DNA from: Psilocybe azurescens
Lineage: Eukaryota > Basidiomycota > Agaricomycetes > Agaricales > Agrocybaceae
Length of the DNA: 64,000 bases
NCBI GenBank assembly: GCA_023853785.1
Contig: JAJIRX010000157.1
Location: 39,397 to 103,396 of the forward strand
Direction of reading: 5' to 3'
The notes beneath the pieces are model-generated. The model was not told the DNA's origin. It made no database searches and was given only the letters and a program-made list of their open reading frames with translations. The position numbers were made by a program, and so were the translations under genes. Numbering within the stretch: the first letter of the stretch is position 1; each line of letters opens with the position of its first letter. Below, in pieces: positions 1 to 11,956 of the stretch.

Positions 1-1750
1 GGCCATCCGAAATTAACTGTGTGGTCGATACCCGGACGCACAGAGAGGGCTGGGAGCATCCACCAGATACCTGCGAGGCTGAAGGTCTGCCATTTCCCCC
101 AATTTCGGTGGGGACTATGTCCTACCCTCAAGCTGGTCAAAAACTTCGTTGCTATCCATGTCAGGGTATAGGGTATGACTTGTCAAATCTCTGTCAAGAA
201 ATTTATACTCCGGTCACAAAGCTGTACCATTGTTTCAATCGAGCATTTTTATGAGCACGGTAACAAGGCAGTATCAGGAGATGCCGTTGCGTTTTTATGA
301 AGTCAGAGAGTAGAGCGGGCGATATAACCAGCCCAGAAATTTTGCGTTCATGTCTTTGCGCATTCTGACTTGTAAAAGATAATATGAGCATATGTTTGTC
401 TATGGTACACAGCACTATTCCGGACTGTTGATAACAAAATGTAATCGGGTAAGGCATAGTAAATGAATCAGTCACATGTGATTCGCAGAAGTACAAAGGA
501 AGTGGAGAGAGTAGAGAAAAGCCACTGGAAAATAGAAGCTTCTAGACATCCCGAGAGATAATTCGTAATCATAGGGCTGTGATGTCTTGCAAACTAATTC
601 TTGACCACATTGCTTTAAAGATCCAATTCGGATCTAAAATAGACAGAACCTGCACTGAAGCCATGTCTGATTGCAGAAAGATGTATAACCTAAATGATTT
701 TGAGGATCGCCTCATCCATCACAGCCTCACCCCCTGCAACAGTAACCTTTGGTTTAAATTACCTAGCTATAACGTCAACGGCTCCCTGATCAGAATAAGA
801 CTCGGCAGGCTATTCATGGGCACACTGTTCAATAGTTCTATTCGAAGCTTATGAGATGCAGACAATGGGAGATAAATAATTGATATATTGCGCAGTACTG
901 CAAGCAATATGGCATATAAGCTTACTCTGCCTAATCGGGGTCCAGTTATCTTGCCTGAAGGCTGGTCATGAAAATGGAAGTCAATGAAATGGATCATAGC
1001 CCCTATCAGGACGCGTTCGCATCAGACCGTGTCACATTGGTCATATAATATTTGTAAATCAAATGGCACCTCTGTGGCACCTCTTGAAGCTTCAATTGCT
1101 TCTCCTTGTTTCTCTCATTGGATAAAACAGGGTGTGTCTTGTCGAATTGGGGATGCCGGACACCCAATTATAAGTTTACTCCTTAAAGAAACCCTTCATT
1201 GTTTTTCTCCTTTACCTGCTTGATCCCTACAATGAAAGATCTGGACTTCTCAGCTAGTGAGCTTTTCAGGTCTCTAATTATCCCCCGCGGCGACTGTGCT
1301 CTCTAGTAATTCTATATAACTTACTCGAGATGAAATCTCTTGCACAAATATAGGGACAGATCTCGCAAATATCAAGTTTCTTCTACCAGCAATACTGGTA
1401 ATTTTTACCTCTCCCCAGGGTTCCACACCGCCTCGCCTAAGGTTATTAATGCATTCTTCGCCAGATCTCCATTTTACGATTTCAGCCACTGCCGCTGGGG
1501 GTGACTTCCACACAAAGAAAAAACAAACTGAGGGCGATGGAACACGTGGAACAGTCGATTAAACCTAATTTATGTCTGCCTCATTACACCGCCAGGCAGT
1601 GGGCCATGGGCGCAATTTGGATCATTAAATGACTCGAGAGACGCATTGTCAGTTCTGAACGTATAAAACCAGGCTGGGAAGAGAAACTCCAACTAACACC
1701 TCTCTAGCTGACCACGACAACTACCACATACCTCCCCCAAAACTTCTTCA
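1..1750. other. intergenic, no supported gene
   Basis: No open frame here shows a recognisable domain or a plausible exon chain. Small frames on both strands overlap each other and look like chance ORFs. The last 100 bases hold the promoter of the following unknown-family gene. Confidence 0.5.
1662..1668 (+). promoter_or_regulatory. TATA box of U1
   Basis: TATAAAA followed by CC lies about 90 bp before the U1 ATG. The paralogs U2 and U3 carry the same TATAAAA core at 80-110 bp upstream of their ATGs, which supports a real core promoter. Confidence 0.5.
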
Positions 1751-1752
1751 GA

Positions 1753-2483
1753 ATGTCGCAGGACCTGGTTAACATGACCTCTTCCTACGCACTCCTTCCC
1801 GGTGAAACCATTTTTACCTTTATCCCCACGGGACCCCATGTAAATAAGCGGCGTTCCCAAACAGTCGTGATAGGCTCCGACCCTGCACACGGAGACATCA
1901 TGCGAGCTGTTGTCGAAGATATCAAGAACAAGGCCATTCTCAGTCCTCCTGTAGAGGCGTTAACCATAGTTACATACACGCCCATCTGGAAGAACGACCT
2001 AGCTTGGGGCATCGGAAATGCTATACCCCAGGGTGTTTTTGTAACAGAAATTCGTCTTATAGACCTTTAGAAACGATGGCTCGAAAGATCCTTGGTTTTC
2101 TTTCGTGGATGCTCTCTCCTTGGTTCCCCCTCGCACTCGACAGTATTGTTTCCCATGGATTATCTCTGCGAGAACGGGTCTCGGAGCTTAACCATTTTCC
2201 GCGCAGTGGAATCGATGGTCAACCTTCGGACAATCTTTGTACTTCCCCGGTCGACGAAGATCTATTTTTGACCAACCGTGTCCAATACATAGATGCTCTC
2301 ATTTTGATCTTTGGTGCTGTTCACGGACTACGCGAAGTATATCTTCCAGCGAGTTGCCTGGGCATCCTATCAAAGGAAGACCAAAAGGATATCTCTCTGG
2401 CATTGACTCGGACAAGCGAAGACGGTACATCAGCGCGTCCGGCGATTATCTACGAACTTCAAAAATACACTAAAGATTATGGT
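1753..2483 (+). pseudogene. unknown-family gene U1, broken copy
   Basis: This is a member of a small family of unknown function with four copies in this window. The intact relative U2 is a single exon of about 229 residues. U1 starts MSQDLVNMTSS and carries the family core (DPAHGD, then PPVEALTI, then FVTEIR). An in-frame TAG then stops it at about 2068-2070. Similarity continues past the stop (KRWLERSLVFF, FRAVESMVNL), and near 2250-2265 the frame shifts before QYIDALILIFGAVHG and EDQKDIS. It is therefore interrupted at least twice. It is close to U4 at nucleotide level. Its 3' end converges on FMO-1, mirroring the FMO-2/U2 pair. I do not recognise a Pfam domain. An alternative is that the TAG and shift are sequencing errors. 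Confidence 0.6.
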
Positions 2484-2728
2484 ATGTCTTGGCCACTTGC
2501 TTCGTGTAGAACTTTCGTACATAAAATAGATCTGTACAGAAAGTCTTCTAAACCATCAACCTTCGTTCCCGTCCTCCCCTCGAGTTTGTATGCCATGGTA
2601 TGTCACGAATGCATGTTTTATATGTATTTTTGCCCTTCGCTACCTCACTTTTTCACATTTGTATACCTCACACATCATACCCATACACCGTTTACAATTC
2701 CAATTAACGACTTTAATGACATTTTATT

Positions 2729-4283
2729 TTAAATGCTATTAGTCCGCGACTTTGCGTACTGTAAAGCATTAAGTTTCTTCCCGTACATCGCCTCCCTTAG
2801 TGCCGTGCGCTCGTCATTCCACACCGGCAGGATTTTTCCTAGCTCTGGCCGCGCTTTCACAATATCCTCTCTAAGCTGCCTGGCATATTCCTGCTCGGTC
2901 GGCCCCAGTACGTTGTACACCACCAACGAGGAAGGGTTTTCTATCCCTTGTCGCCATTTATCGATGGAAGCCAGTCTCTCTCGCTCATATGTCAATCTTC
3001 CGTCAGATGTGTTGGGATATGGAGTTTCTCCCAACCATGCTAAGACGATCCACGTGCTCACAACGTCTGCAATGGTGAAAGGGGTGTAGACCACAGGCAC
3101 GCCGACGAAGGCCAAAGAGGGGTTATAGGCATACATGATATGTCGGTGAAGGGAAGGTACTCGGTGGGGGCTAGTATTTTCAGAGGCCATGGGCGAAAGA
3201 CTCTTTCCCGATTCCCCGAGTACATGGATAAAGCTTGGGAGTGGTCGGTATCCCGTACCAACTTGCACGGTATCCAGATCAGTGAGGAGGGTACCATCAC
3301 ACAGCAGTGCGTCGAATTTGTCGCCTTCTGAGGTTGTTTTGAGGAGATATTTGGAGACTCGTGCGACCGACTTTATACGTTTATCTGGAAGGCTAACGAA
3401 GATCGGGAAAGCAGGGCGGCGGATGCTCTGATACACTGGACCACTGGCTATAGGCGCGAGCTGGGATGCTATATCATTCGACGAATTAGCGTTTCCGATA
3501 ACCAGTGCTTTCTATAGTTTTATCAGAATCGACCGATGTCCAAGTCCGTTCGAACCTAGTACGCACTTTGCCGTCGTATCCCTGTGGACCTCGCCATGAT
3601 TTCGCATGTTTGGCCAGTCCTCGTTTCCTGAGCTCTTCCAAACCTTCCGTCGCTGGCCAAACAGGATTATCGTACCATCCAACAGCAACAACAACTGCAT
3701 CCCATAGCTCTTCCTCCTCCTTGCCACCCGCATTCCAATCCCTCGAAGTAACTCTCCACCCACGCTGGTTCGGAAGCTCGTCGACTCGTGCGACCTCCCT
3801 ATTTAGTTTGATTGCTCCTGACTGGATATACGGAAAGGCGAATTTCTGAAGGTACTCATTGGTTTCTTTCAGTGTCGGGAATGGTTGATGAGGTGTCGAG
3901 GGAGGTTCGGGAAATGGACAATCAGAGAAGCTGAGGAACTCAGGAAGGACATTGCCTATCAGTCCCTGGTAAGCAGGAGATGGCCATCGAGGACTTTTGC
4001 TGGCGGATTTTGAGCTAGTCGGGTCGTCGAAATGCCTACATAGTAAGAATCGAGCATTTTGTTACCGAGTAATCAGCATTCGGGGACTGGAATAACGAAG
4101 TAAACCATATCTTACGCACCATACCCCTCCAATGTTGTCTCTTCTCTCAAAGAGCTCAACGTGCTCGAATTGACCGCGTTCCTTTAAATTTCGAAGAGAT
4201 ACGAGCCCCGTGGGACCACCTCCGATAACAAGGACTCGCTTGGGAATATGCAGGGTTGATGATGGGAATGAGGAGATTGCCAT
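2729..4283 (-). CDS. FMO-like flavin-dependent monooxygenase (FMO-1)
   Basis: Three exons: 4283-4120, 4035-3567 and 3511-2729. The start is the ATG of MAISSFPSSTLHIPK, shortly before the FAD-binding Rossmann motif VLVIGGGPTGLVSLRNL. The second half contains an NADPH-binding stretch VIGNANSSNDIASQLAP. The central region matches the class B FAD/NAD(P)H monooxygenase layout, with a VVVAVGWYDNPVWP turn after the first domain. The joined product of about 470 residues is of usual length for fungal FMO-like enzymes and I saw no frameshift. Such enzymes oxygenate nucleophilic N or S atoms or ketones using NADPH and O2; the substrate cannot be told from sequence. It is paralogous to FMO-2 at 10.0-11.5 kb, with the same intron positions, in an inverted arrangement around the kinase gene. 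Confidence 0.85.
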
Positions 4284-5011
4284 TGTCAGAACTATACAGG
4301 ATGACGAGAAAAGGGTATTCAAGTTTCAAGCAGTCCGACGTAAAAGCAGTAGAACAAAATATCGATGTGGTGGTTTTAAGTACTGGTGAAATAGGTACCC
4401 CTTAGTTTGTAGTGATAATGTCGAGCTGGGCAGGGATAAAAACGAAGACTACTTGGTCTGGACACGGACATGGACTGAGCGATATACATCATGGTTGAGG
4501 AAGAAAGGCGGCATCCTTTGCCAGACCAATAACCAAGGATGTCGTAATAGGTCTTGGTAAACACGCAAGCGCGCATCAGGCCGCCCCTATCATCAACGAG
4601 CAACATAAGGCGTCTGAAGACTGAAAGGCTTCGTCATTGGTTTTTAATTGAATCTTGATTATCGCGAAGACGAGGATATTTAAAGACAGAGAAGAAAGAG
4701 AATCTATTACGCTTGGCGATTGTCTCTGGCTTATGGTATCAATTGATTCAGACCATGTTCAAATGTTCCTTGATTAAGTTACAAGTATAGGGGCTCTGTC
4801 CGATCAAGAACGAGATTGAAGTCCGCCTGTGTGTCCCCCACCAAACAAAGAGGAAAGACAATCAAATGGCATTCGAAGATAAACTTGAAGTCGTGATTGC
4901 AATGACGACAAAAATGACAGAACTGAAGAAGAACAAAGGAGGAAAAATCCGACCGAGTTGCAGGGGGTGTAACGGAAGATTTTGAAAAACAGCATCCTCA
5001 CTATTTTAACG
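4284..5011. other. intergenic between FMO-1 and kinase 3' end
   Basis: No recognisable coding signal. It contains the FMO-1 promoter (minus) and the kinase 3' flank. Confidence 0.5.
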
Positions 5012-7053
5012 TCATTTTACGCAGCATGTCCACCCACGAATTTCCTTGGCTTGGGCCATGGTTGTGATCTTCGGCTGCAAAATCGAACGACCCAGGCATA
5101 TCAAATCTATCCTCCTTTTGTGATCTTCCTGCTCCTCGCCAGTAGACTCTGGTTCAGCGTAAACGGTTTCATTGTCCGTGTACAGGCTTGACGTCCTCGT
5201 CTTCAATTCAGACGGTACCTCCTCGTGCAGTGGTGGTTTGACGTCTTCATGATCTTCACGCTTGAGCTGCTGCCTAGGGTGTGGCGTCTGACTTGTATTC
5301 TTCGGGGTAACGGAAGATTCCTTCTCTTCCTCCGGCGCAATAACATGGATAAACTCACTTGACGCGAATTCGCTACTGCTATGATCTGGTAGAGTGGTGT
5401 TTTTCGATGTCGATGTCGAGCCAATTTCATCGTCCGAGACATCATCATCGTTCGTCCACCCGCCGCTGCTCGCTGTTGACTTGGTGCTCACCCGGCTGCC
5501 CAGACGATGCAGAGCTCGCGCAGATGTAATAGCAGATCGCCAGCGGGCCCGGGGGTCGAAGTGCTCGCGCAATCCAGTAGAAAGGTCGTGCTCGACAGAA
5601 GGCTCGTGCGTGGTCAGCCACTATAACAAGCAGAGAGAGATCAGCCATTTGACAGTAGATGGTAGGTAAAACGACATACAGGATCGACAAGAGCCTGTGC
5701 CGCTGTAGGACGGCTCGTTGAATCGGGGTTCAAAAGAGATCTGATGAACATTTTGGCTGGAGTAGTATTAATCGTGGACATTACGAAGGGGCTGTACCCG
5801 AACCTTCAATTGATACATTTTTCCAATATCGATCATGGAATTCAATTTTTGCAGCGGTCGTTTCTTTAATGAGAACCTTTACGTCATCAGACCTGAACGG
5901 TGAATATCCACACAGAACGACGTATGTGATGATTCTATATAGGAAAGGGGACGATCAGTTGTTGGCACCAAGACTGCTATGAGGCATAGGTCACGTACCC
6001 AATCGCCCAGATATCAACAGGTTTACCATGACCTTGCTTCAGAAGAACTTCTGGTGCAACGTATCCGAAGCTTCCGGCGAGTGAGTGGAGCTGTTCTTCC
6101 GGCGTGTGAAGATGCTTTGCACTAGAAGAACTCAGTACTTGTTTAAGGTAGCTGATTAATTAGCACTTACATTCCGAAGTCGGCAATAACGATGTCGCTG
6201 TTCTCGTCCTTGGTCCTGTATAGGATATTTTCGGGCCTGTCCAATATGAATAAAAGTCGTTAGATTTGGATGATGATTTACATACTTGAGATCTCGATGG
6301 ACAATGTCATGGTCATGAAGATAGTTGACACCATTGAGAATTGACCTATCCAGACTGATTAGCTCGCACGAAGAGATAGGGATCGCGGGATGAAGCGAAC
6401 CGGGTGACCGAGACGGCGTCTTGCTCTGTAAACTTCCCCTTTGCAAAATCCTTTCGAATAACTCTCCGCCGGTAGCGAGTTCGAACGAGAGGTAATATTT
6501 GGATCTGGTTTCGAACCATTCATAAAATTTGACCTAGTACAATTAATGATATATTTCCCAATTAATGAACAGCTACTCACGATGTTCGGATGGTCCAATC
6601 CTTTCAACACATCCATCTCCCCCCACACACTGGCTTCATTCCCCTTAACCTTCTTCTTTGGGATGATCTTCAGAGCTACGTCCTTCACAATCCCGCTCGG
6701 CGTTCTATCTCCTGGTCCAGGCGAAGACGGTCGCGAACTGCTCTTCTTCGATGAGCTCACCGATAAACTCGATTGTGTGACGGGTTTAATCTCGGCCACT
6801 GCCCCGCGTTCTGCCGTAGCAATCTGGTCAATTGGCACATTCCAAGTAGCTCGCTAATAGTTGATTGGTTTCCGAAGGAGGCAAAAAGAACCTAATCAGA
6901 TTCCCAGACGAAATGAAGGCTTCTTAATGATCGGGGACGTACGACAACTTTCCCGAACGTGCCAGTGCCCAGTACTTGATGCATCTCGTAAGACTTCTTC
7001 TTGCCGAAGCTTGGAGGTTGGGGAAGCAGCGATTCAGAGAGGTTTTTCATCAT
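5012..7053 (-). CDS. CaMK-type serine/threonine protein kinase
   Basis: Nine exons: 7053-6943, 6853-6581, 6533-6401, 6345-6286, 6236-6171, 6121-5999, 5934-5804, 5756-5680 and 5620-5012. The kinase domain shows a glycine loop (GTGTFGKV), the ATP lysine ([10 protein letters not shown]), HRDLKPEN, DFGIAKH and APEVLLK with DIWAIG, followed by a serine- and acid-rich tail of about 200 residues. The DFGIAKH and CGYSPF signatures point to the calcium/calmodulin-dependent kinase group, probably cytosolic signalling. A 60-residue insert rich in serine separates the glycine loop from the ATP lysine. Within the third exon, near 6430-6440, the frame of [12 protein letters not shown] shifts by one base before [11 protein letters not shown], so the sequence as given is broken there. 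The start is uncertain: the frame is open to 7239. Confidence 0.8.
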
Positions 7054-7239
7054 CTTGGAGTAATGGGGTCCGGGTGACGGGCTTTTGGTTGTTTGAACAA
7101 TGTCTCTACTGTGGATATTGAGCCTTGATCTTGATATCTCGTGGTGATATGTCGCCTGAGCCGTTTGGATCGTTGCTGCTATACGTCGATGAATGGAAGA
7201 CAAAAGCAAGAGGAATGAAGGGAACGCGGTAGGCGTCAT

Positions 7240-9196
7240 GCATTGTCAAGGGGTCTCCCATTCAGGCACGCCTAGCACGTGTTGAGTAGATAAGATAAGA
7301 TTAGGCATTACAAAAGATCTCGCTAAGATCAAACAGGATCAAACGAAGGAAACTTGATTCTTGAAAGATGGTTGTTTAAAGCAGATTTGAAGGTTAGACT
7401 CTCCAAGATACTTTTTGAGAACGATTACGACATAGGTATTTATGGCCTGAGTCATGAGCGCTGAGCGCCGCTCGCTGTTCTAGGGTGCTTAAAAAGTCAA
7501 CCATGAAGGTACAAGGGGCGGTCAATAATACTATAAGTAGTAGATGGCTATCGCAGACTGTAATCGAATGGATCTATAGACCACCGCGGCTGCATCCTAA
7601 CCGCATCCACTAAGAGTGCTCAAATCTGTGGTGCATTATTTTTTAGAACACGATCTGCTTCCGAGGGAGACAATAGCACGTACTCAAGGAACCAGTTTGT
7701 ATCGGACCCTGCACACCTTGCACCGCGGGACTCACAGATAGACGTCATTGACTTGAGTTTCGCAGCCTATTTTTTTGGTATAACAAATTAGCAAAGGAAG
7801 TCTTGACTAAATGACCAAGGGCTTCATACCCATGTGAGACGACAATACTCGATTGAATCGGTGCCCGTGTTCGAAAAGAAAGACTTGCAAGTGTTGTATA
7901 TCATAGTAATATTATTTCCACCCTGTATAAGGGTCAGCACCGCTTTTCTGGAGAGGAATGAAATGACAAATGACGCACAGCTACCGTGTTTGTTGGACCT
8001 AACACGACAAGATGATCAGAGTTGAACGGGCGATTAGACTATGCAGCACACGATTTATGACTTACTACTGGATTGGCTGATGAAGAGCAAAGTGTCGTAT
8101 ATGACATGACAATCATTTGGAACGATTTCCTTCCTTCCCGACAAGCATTCGATTCTGCCTGATATTCAGACGCTTTGAGATTGAGCATCCCCTCTTGAGT
8201 AGATATTAAAATTTCCTACATTCCGGCATCTCTGTACATACGTTGTCGACTACATCATCTCGCTGGGCTATACCTGAGATGAACAAGTGTGTATTGAATA
8301 TAACACAGTATGAGCTTACCTATCTGCAAGGGGTTGGCTAAAACGTAGAGCGACCAGGACAAAGAGAAAAGGAGAGCTTGAATACGCATCTTTGGGGGAA
8401 GATTGTATGGGGTATCTCAGTGTAGATGCTCTAGAATATATATAACTCGAGTTGTTGATCTCTAGACCCCGGTAACCTGATCTTCAGATACACTCGCTGT
8501 CTTCAATCACAGCTATTTTTAGATCGAGGAGCACTCGAGTTGTAAGCGGAGCATCTATGAATTCACGTCCTGTTAAACCTGAGAACCCGCAGATACATCC
8601 TGCAAATAACACTAGTTCGATGTAGAGACTTTAACTTAATCATAGAAGCGTAAAATAAATTATACTTTAATTCTTCAACCAGCGATGCAAGGTGGTTTGA
8701 AGCCGAAGTGGACGATAGGGAAAACTCGTCTTTATACACAGCTCATTTCCACAACGGAGTTAATTATAGTAGACGGAACTATTTTGAGTTCTGTCCCTTA
8801 CCACACTGACAGACTCAACGGATGGGCATTGCCATTATCGGTTCATCCAGTCGGGTCAGTGTCCATTCTGGTCTGGTAATCGTCGTGCGATACACAGAAT
8901 ACGAGGATAATCGCATTCCATTCAGGTGTTATGTCCAATCATGCCCCTTTCGTGACGAAACAACTCCTTTTTCACAATCGTAATGTAGATGGGCGCTCAA
9001 AATACGAGCGTCATGTACCGGACCTTCCTTGTGAGAAGTTGTACAATTTAGGTAGTTACTGGTTAGATGTCAGATCAAAGTTGGATCAAAGATGCATGGA
9101 ACCAGGGTCACGGGTCTGCAATAAACGAGTGCTGATCGCCTTCAAATTGTTGGATCAGTTAATGTAAATTTTATAGAGACGAACGAAAAGGAATAG
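7240..9196. other. intergenic, about 2 kb
   Basis: AT-rich sequence upstream of the kinase. No exon chain, RNA gene or domain recognised on either strand. Confidence 0.5.
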
Positions 9197-9198
9197 GG

Positions 9199-9632
9199 GG
9201 ATTCACAGTAACCCAACTCGGGTCCAACTTACCTTCCAACTTTGTTTCCAACTTGAACGAAGTTGGAAGCAAAGTTGGAACGCAAATTGGATGATCAAGT
9301 TTTGAAACCCCGACCCCAACTTGACTTCAACTCAACTTCCAACTTCGCATTTTCGAGTCCTTCCACTGAGATTTTAATATATAAAAAATCAGAATAAAAT
9401 AGTATGGACCGGTATATATTTGACTTTGAAAGCAAATCTAAATAAATGGGATACACAGGGACAGAGGAAACCAAATGGTCAAAAAGTTGGAGAGCCAAGT
9501 TGGGACCGAAGTTTGGTTGCAAATCGTGCTCCGGACCACGATTTGCGTCCCAACTTCGCTCCCAACTTGATCAAAGTTGAAGATCGAGTTGGACAGCAAG
9601 TTGGGACCAAAGTTGCTTACCGTGAATCACCC
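9199..9632. mobile_element. MITE-like element with TIRs and TA target duplication
   Basis: The left end GGGGGATTCACAGTAACC and the right end, read inverted as GGGTGATTCACGGTAAGC, are imperfect terminal inverted repeats extending inward through copies of CCAACTT. The 434-bp element is flanked by TA on both sides (9197-9198 and 9633-9634), as expected for a Tc1/mariner-type target duplication. Inside are many AAGTTGG/CCAACTT units in both orientations, so the whole element can fold on itself. No transposase frame is present, so it would be non-autonomous. Confidence 0.7.
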
Positions 9633-10004
9633 TAATGATAATCTAAAAGTGTACCGTACGTTCAGCGCTGCATCGCTCAAGCATCGTTGTACCTTTTCGA
9701 TCGCTGATTAGGTTATCGGACATTGTAATTTAATCGGCACTGCGGCACAGGCGTAAATTTGCAAGTTAGACTGCTTTTGATCAATGTCGACTTCGATAAC
9801 CATCTCCCATAAAGTCCCACGTCTTCCAACTCTGGTTTTTGGGGATCAATATTCAATGTCAAGTCTGGGTTTGGCAAATTTCGGCCTCCGAAGTAGCAAA
9901 ATGACCGCCTCTGAATTGCCGCCTTGAACGCATTCTTAATCAGCCCTTTGGTCTGGATTGATAATGACAATGCTGCAACATGGTGTCGAGCTACTGGTTC
10001 AACA

Positions 10005-11529
10005 ATGTCAACTGCGTTGAATCACACGTCTGCCATACCTGTCTCGCAGCATATTCTGGTCATCGGCGGTGGGCCTTCTGGGCTCGTCACCCTTCGGAAT
10101 CTACGGGAGCGAGGGAAATTTGACCATGTCGAACTCTATGAAAGGAGAGGAGATGTTGGCGGTGTCTGGTAAGTAATCGGCTTTGTTGGGAATGCCACAT
10201 AACTTGATGAAATTCAATAGGTTTTATGATGAGAAATGCGATGCCACTTCATCAAAGAATAAGCCTCATTGGCCAACCCCAGCATATGAAGGGATGATTG
10301 GCAATGTTCTCCCGGAATTTCTCAGCTTCTCTGGGCACCCATTTCCCGAACCACCTTCAACACCCCATCAACCATTCCCAACTTTAACGGAGACGCATCA
10401 TTATCTTCAAAAGTTTGCCGAACCATTTCTCAAATCTGGGGTGATCAAGCTGAATCGTGAAGTTGTACGGGTTGAAGAACTCTCGGGCAAGGGTGGGTGG
10501 AGGGTCATAACGAGAGATTGGAATGCCGGAGGGAGGGAGGAAGATGAGCTATGGGATGCAGTTGTTGTTGCCGTTGGATGGCATGACAATCCTGTTTGGC
10601 CAGAGACGGAAGGTCTGGAAGAGCTGAGAAACCGAGGCCTTGCCAAACATGCGAAATCGTGGCAAGGTCCCGATGAATATGTCGACAAGGTGTTTAATAC
10701 ATTATACGTTCTGTATCCAGTACTGAAGAATGTACAGAAAGCGCTCGTAGTTGGAAATGCCAATTCGTCGAACGACATTGCTGCCCAACTTGCCCCCATA
10801 TCTAACGGCCCAGTTTATCAAAGCATCCGTCGTCCTGCCTTCCCCGGGTTTGTAAGCCTCCCCGACGAACGCATCACAATGGTACCGTCTGTTTCCAAAT
10901 ACACTTTGAAGATCTCCCCCGAAGGCGCGAAATTTGACGCATTGCTTTCCGACGGTACCCTCCTCGCTGATCTGGATACGGTACAAGTTGGGAGTGGGTA
11001 CAAAGTTCTCCCGAGCTTTATCCACGTCTTTAATGAAGCTGAAAAGATGCTCCTTCGACTCGTCACCAACGACACGAAGCCTCATCGAGTACCCTCCCTT
11101 CACCGTCTCATCCTCTACGCCTTCAATCCATCGTTAGCCTTTGTCGGCGCTCCAATGTCGTACACCCCCTTCACCATAGCCGACGTCGTAAGCACCTGGC
11201 TTGCTCTAGCCTGGTCAGGCGAAACTCCGTATCCAAACACTGTAGACGGAAGGTTGGCTTATGAAAAAGAGAGGATGGCGGCGATTGATAAATGGAGGAA
11301 TGAAATACAGAGTCCTTCCTCCCTGATGGTGTATAATGTGCTGGGACAGGGCGAGCAGGAGTATGCGAAGGCATTGAAGGAAGATATCGTCAAGGCACGA
11401 CCGGAACTAGATGCTGTTCTGCCTGAGTGGAGCGATCGTCGAACTGCTTTGAGGGAAGCCATGCATAGGACAAAGTTTGAGGCTTTGAAGTTCGCGAGAG
11501 AGCATGGGGTCAGTGAAGTCCAGGGCTGA
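10005..11529 (+). CDS. FMO-like flavin-dependent monooxygenase (FMO-2)
   Basis: Exons 10005-10168, 10221-10689 and 10738-11529. The FAD motif ILVIGGGPSGLVTLRNL follows the start MSTALNHTSAIPVSQH; the NADPH site is VVGNANSSNDIAAQLAP; the C-terminal half is FVGAPMSYTPFTIADVVS and onward. The second intron (10690-10737, 48 nt, GTGTTT to TACAG) has no stop and is a multiple of three, so an ORF finder reads through it and adds 16 false residues. FMO-1 has an intron at the same place, which supports removing it. The spliced product is about 475 residues, intact, with the same chemistry as FMO-1. It converges on U2 downstream. Confidence 0.88.
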
Positions 11530-11956
11530 GATGTACTCGCTCATGCGCAATATGGAAATTTGTAATGACATTGATATGGCAAGAGATTCTGTTGTAGTAA
11601 TTCTAAGTGTAAGAATATTGGTGGAGAAATACAAGGCGAGAAATACAAGGTAGTGAATGACGTGTCAGAAATACAAGAATTCCTTCGTAACAAGGGAGAG
11701 AGGTTACTAAATAATGGTATAATGATATGGGGATGTGGCATGCTGTCTATGGGAGGGCAGATACAGGTTAGATAGAGCAAATTAGTGCAGAGCAAAGGCC
11801 GTACTCGAATGCTGGTGAGAGAATGACTGAGAGACTCAGATAGAGTGAATGAGGGTGGGGCGCGCTAACGGGGCTGGCTCCTGTCAGGGAAGAAAATAAA
11901 CGAAACCCAAATATCTGGAGAGGTTGTTCTGGCTTACTTTACAGACAGATTAAGCA

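Noticed and set aside
203..1513. Several 75-97 residue frames near the left edge
   Set aside because: They overlap on both strands, lack domains and have no splice or promoter context.
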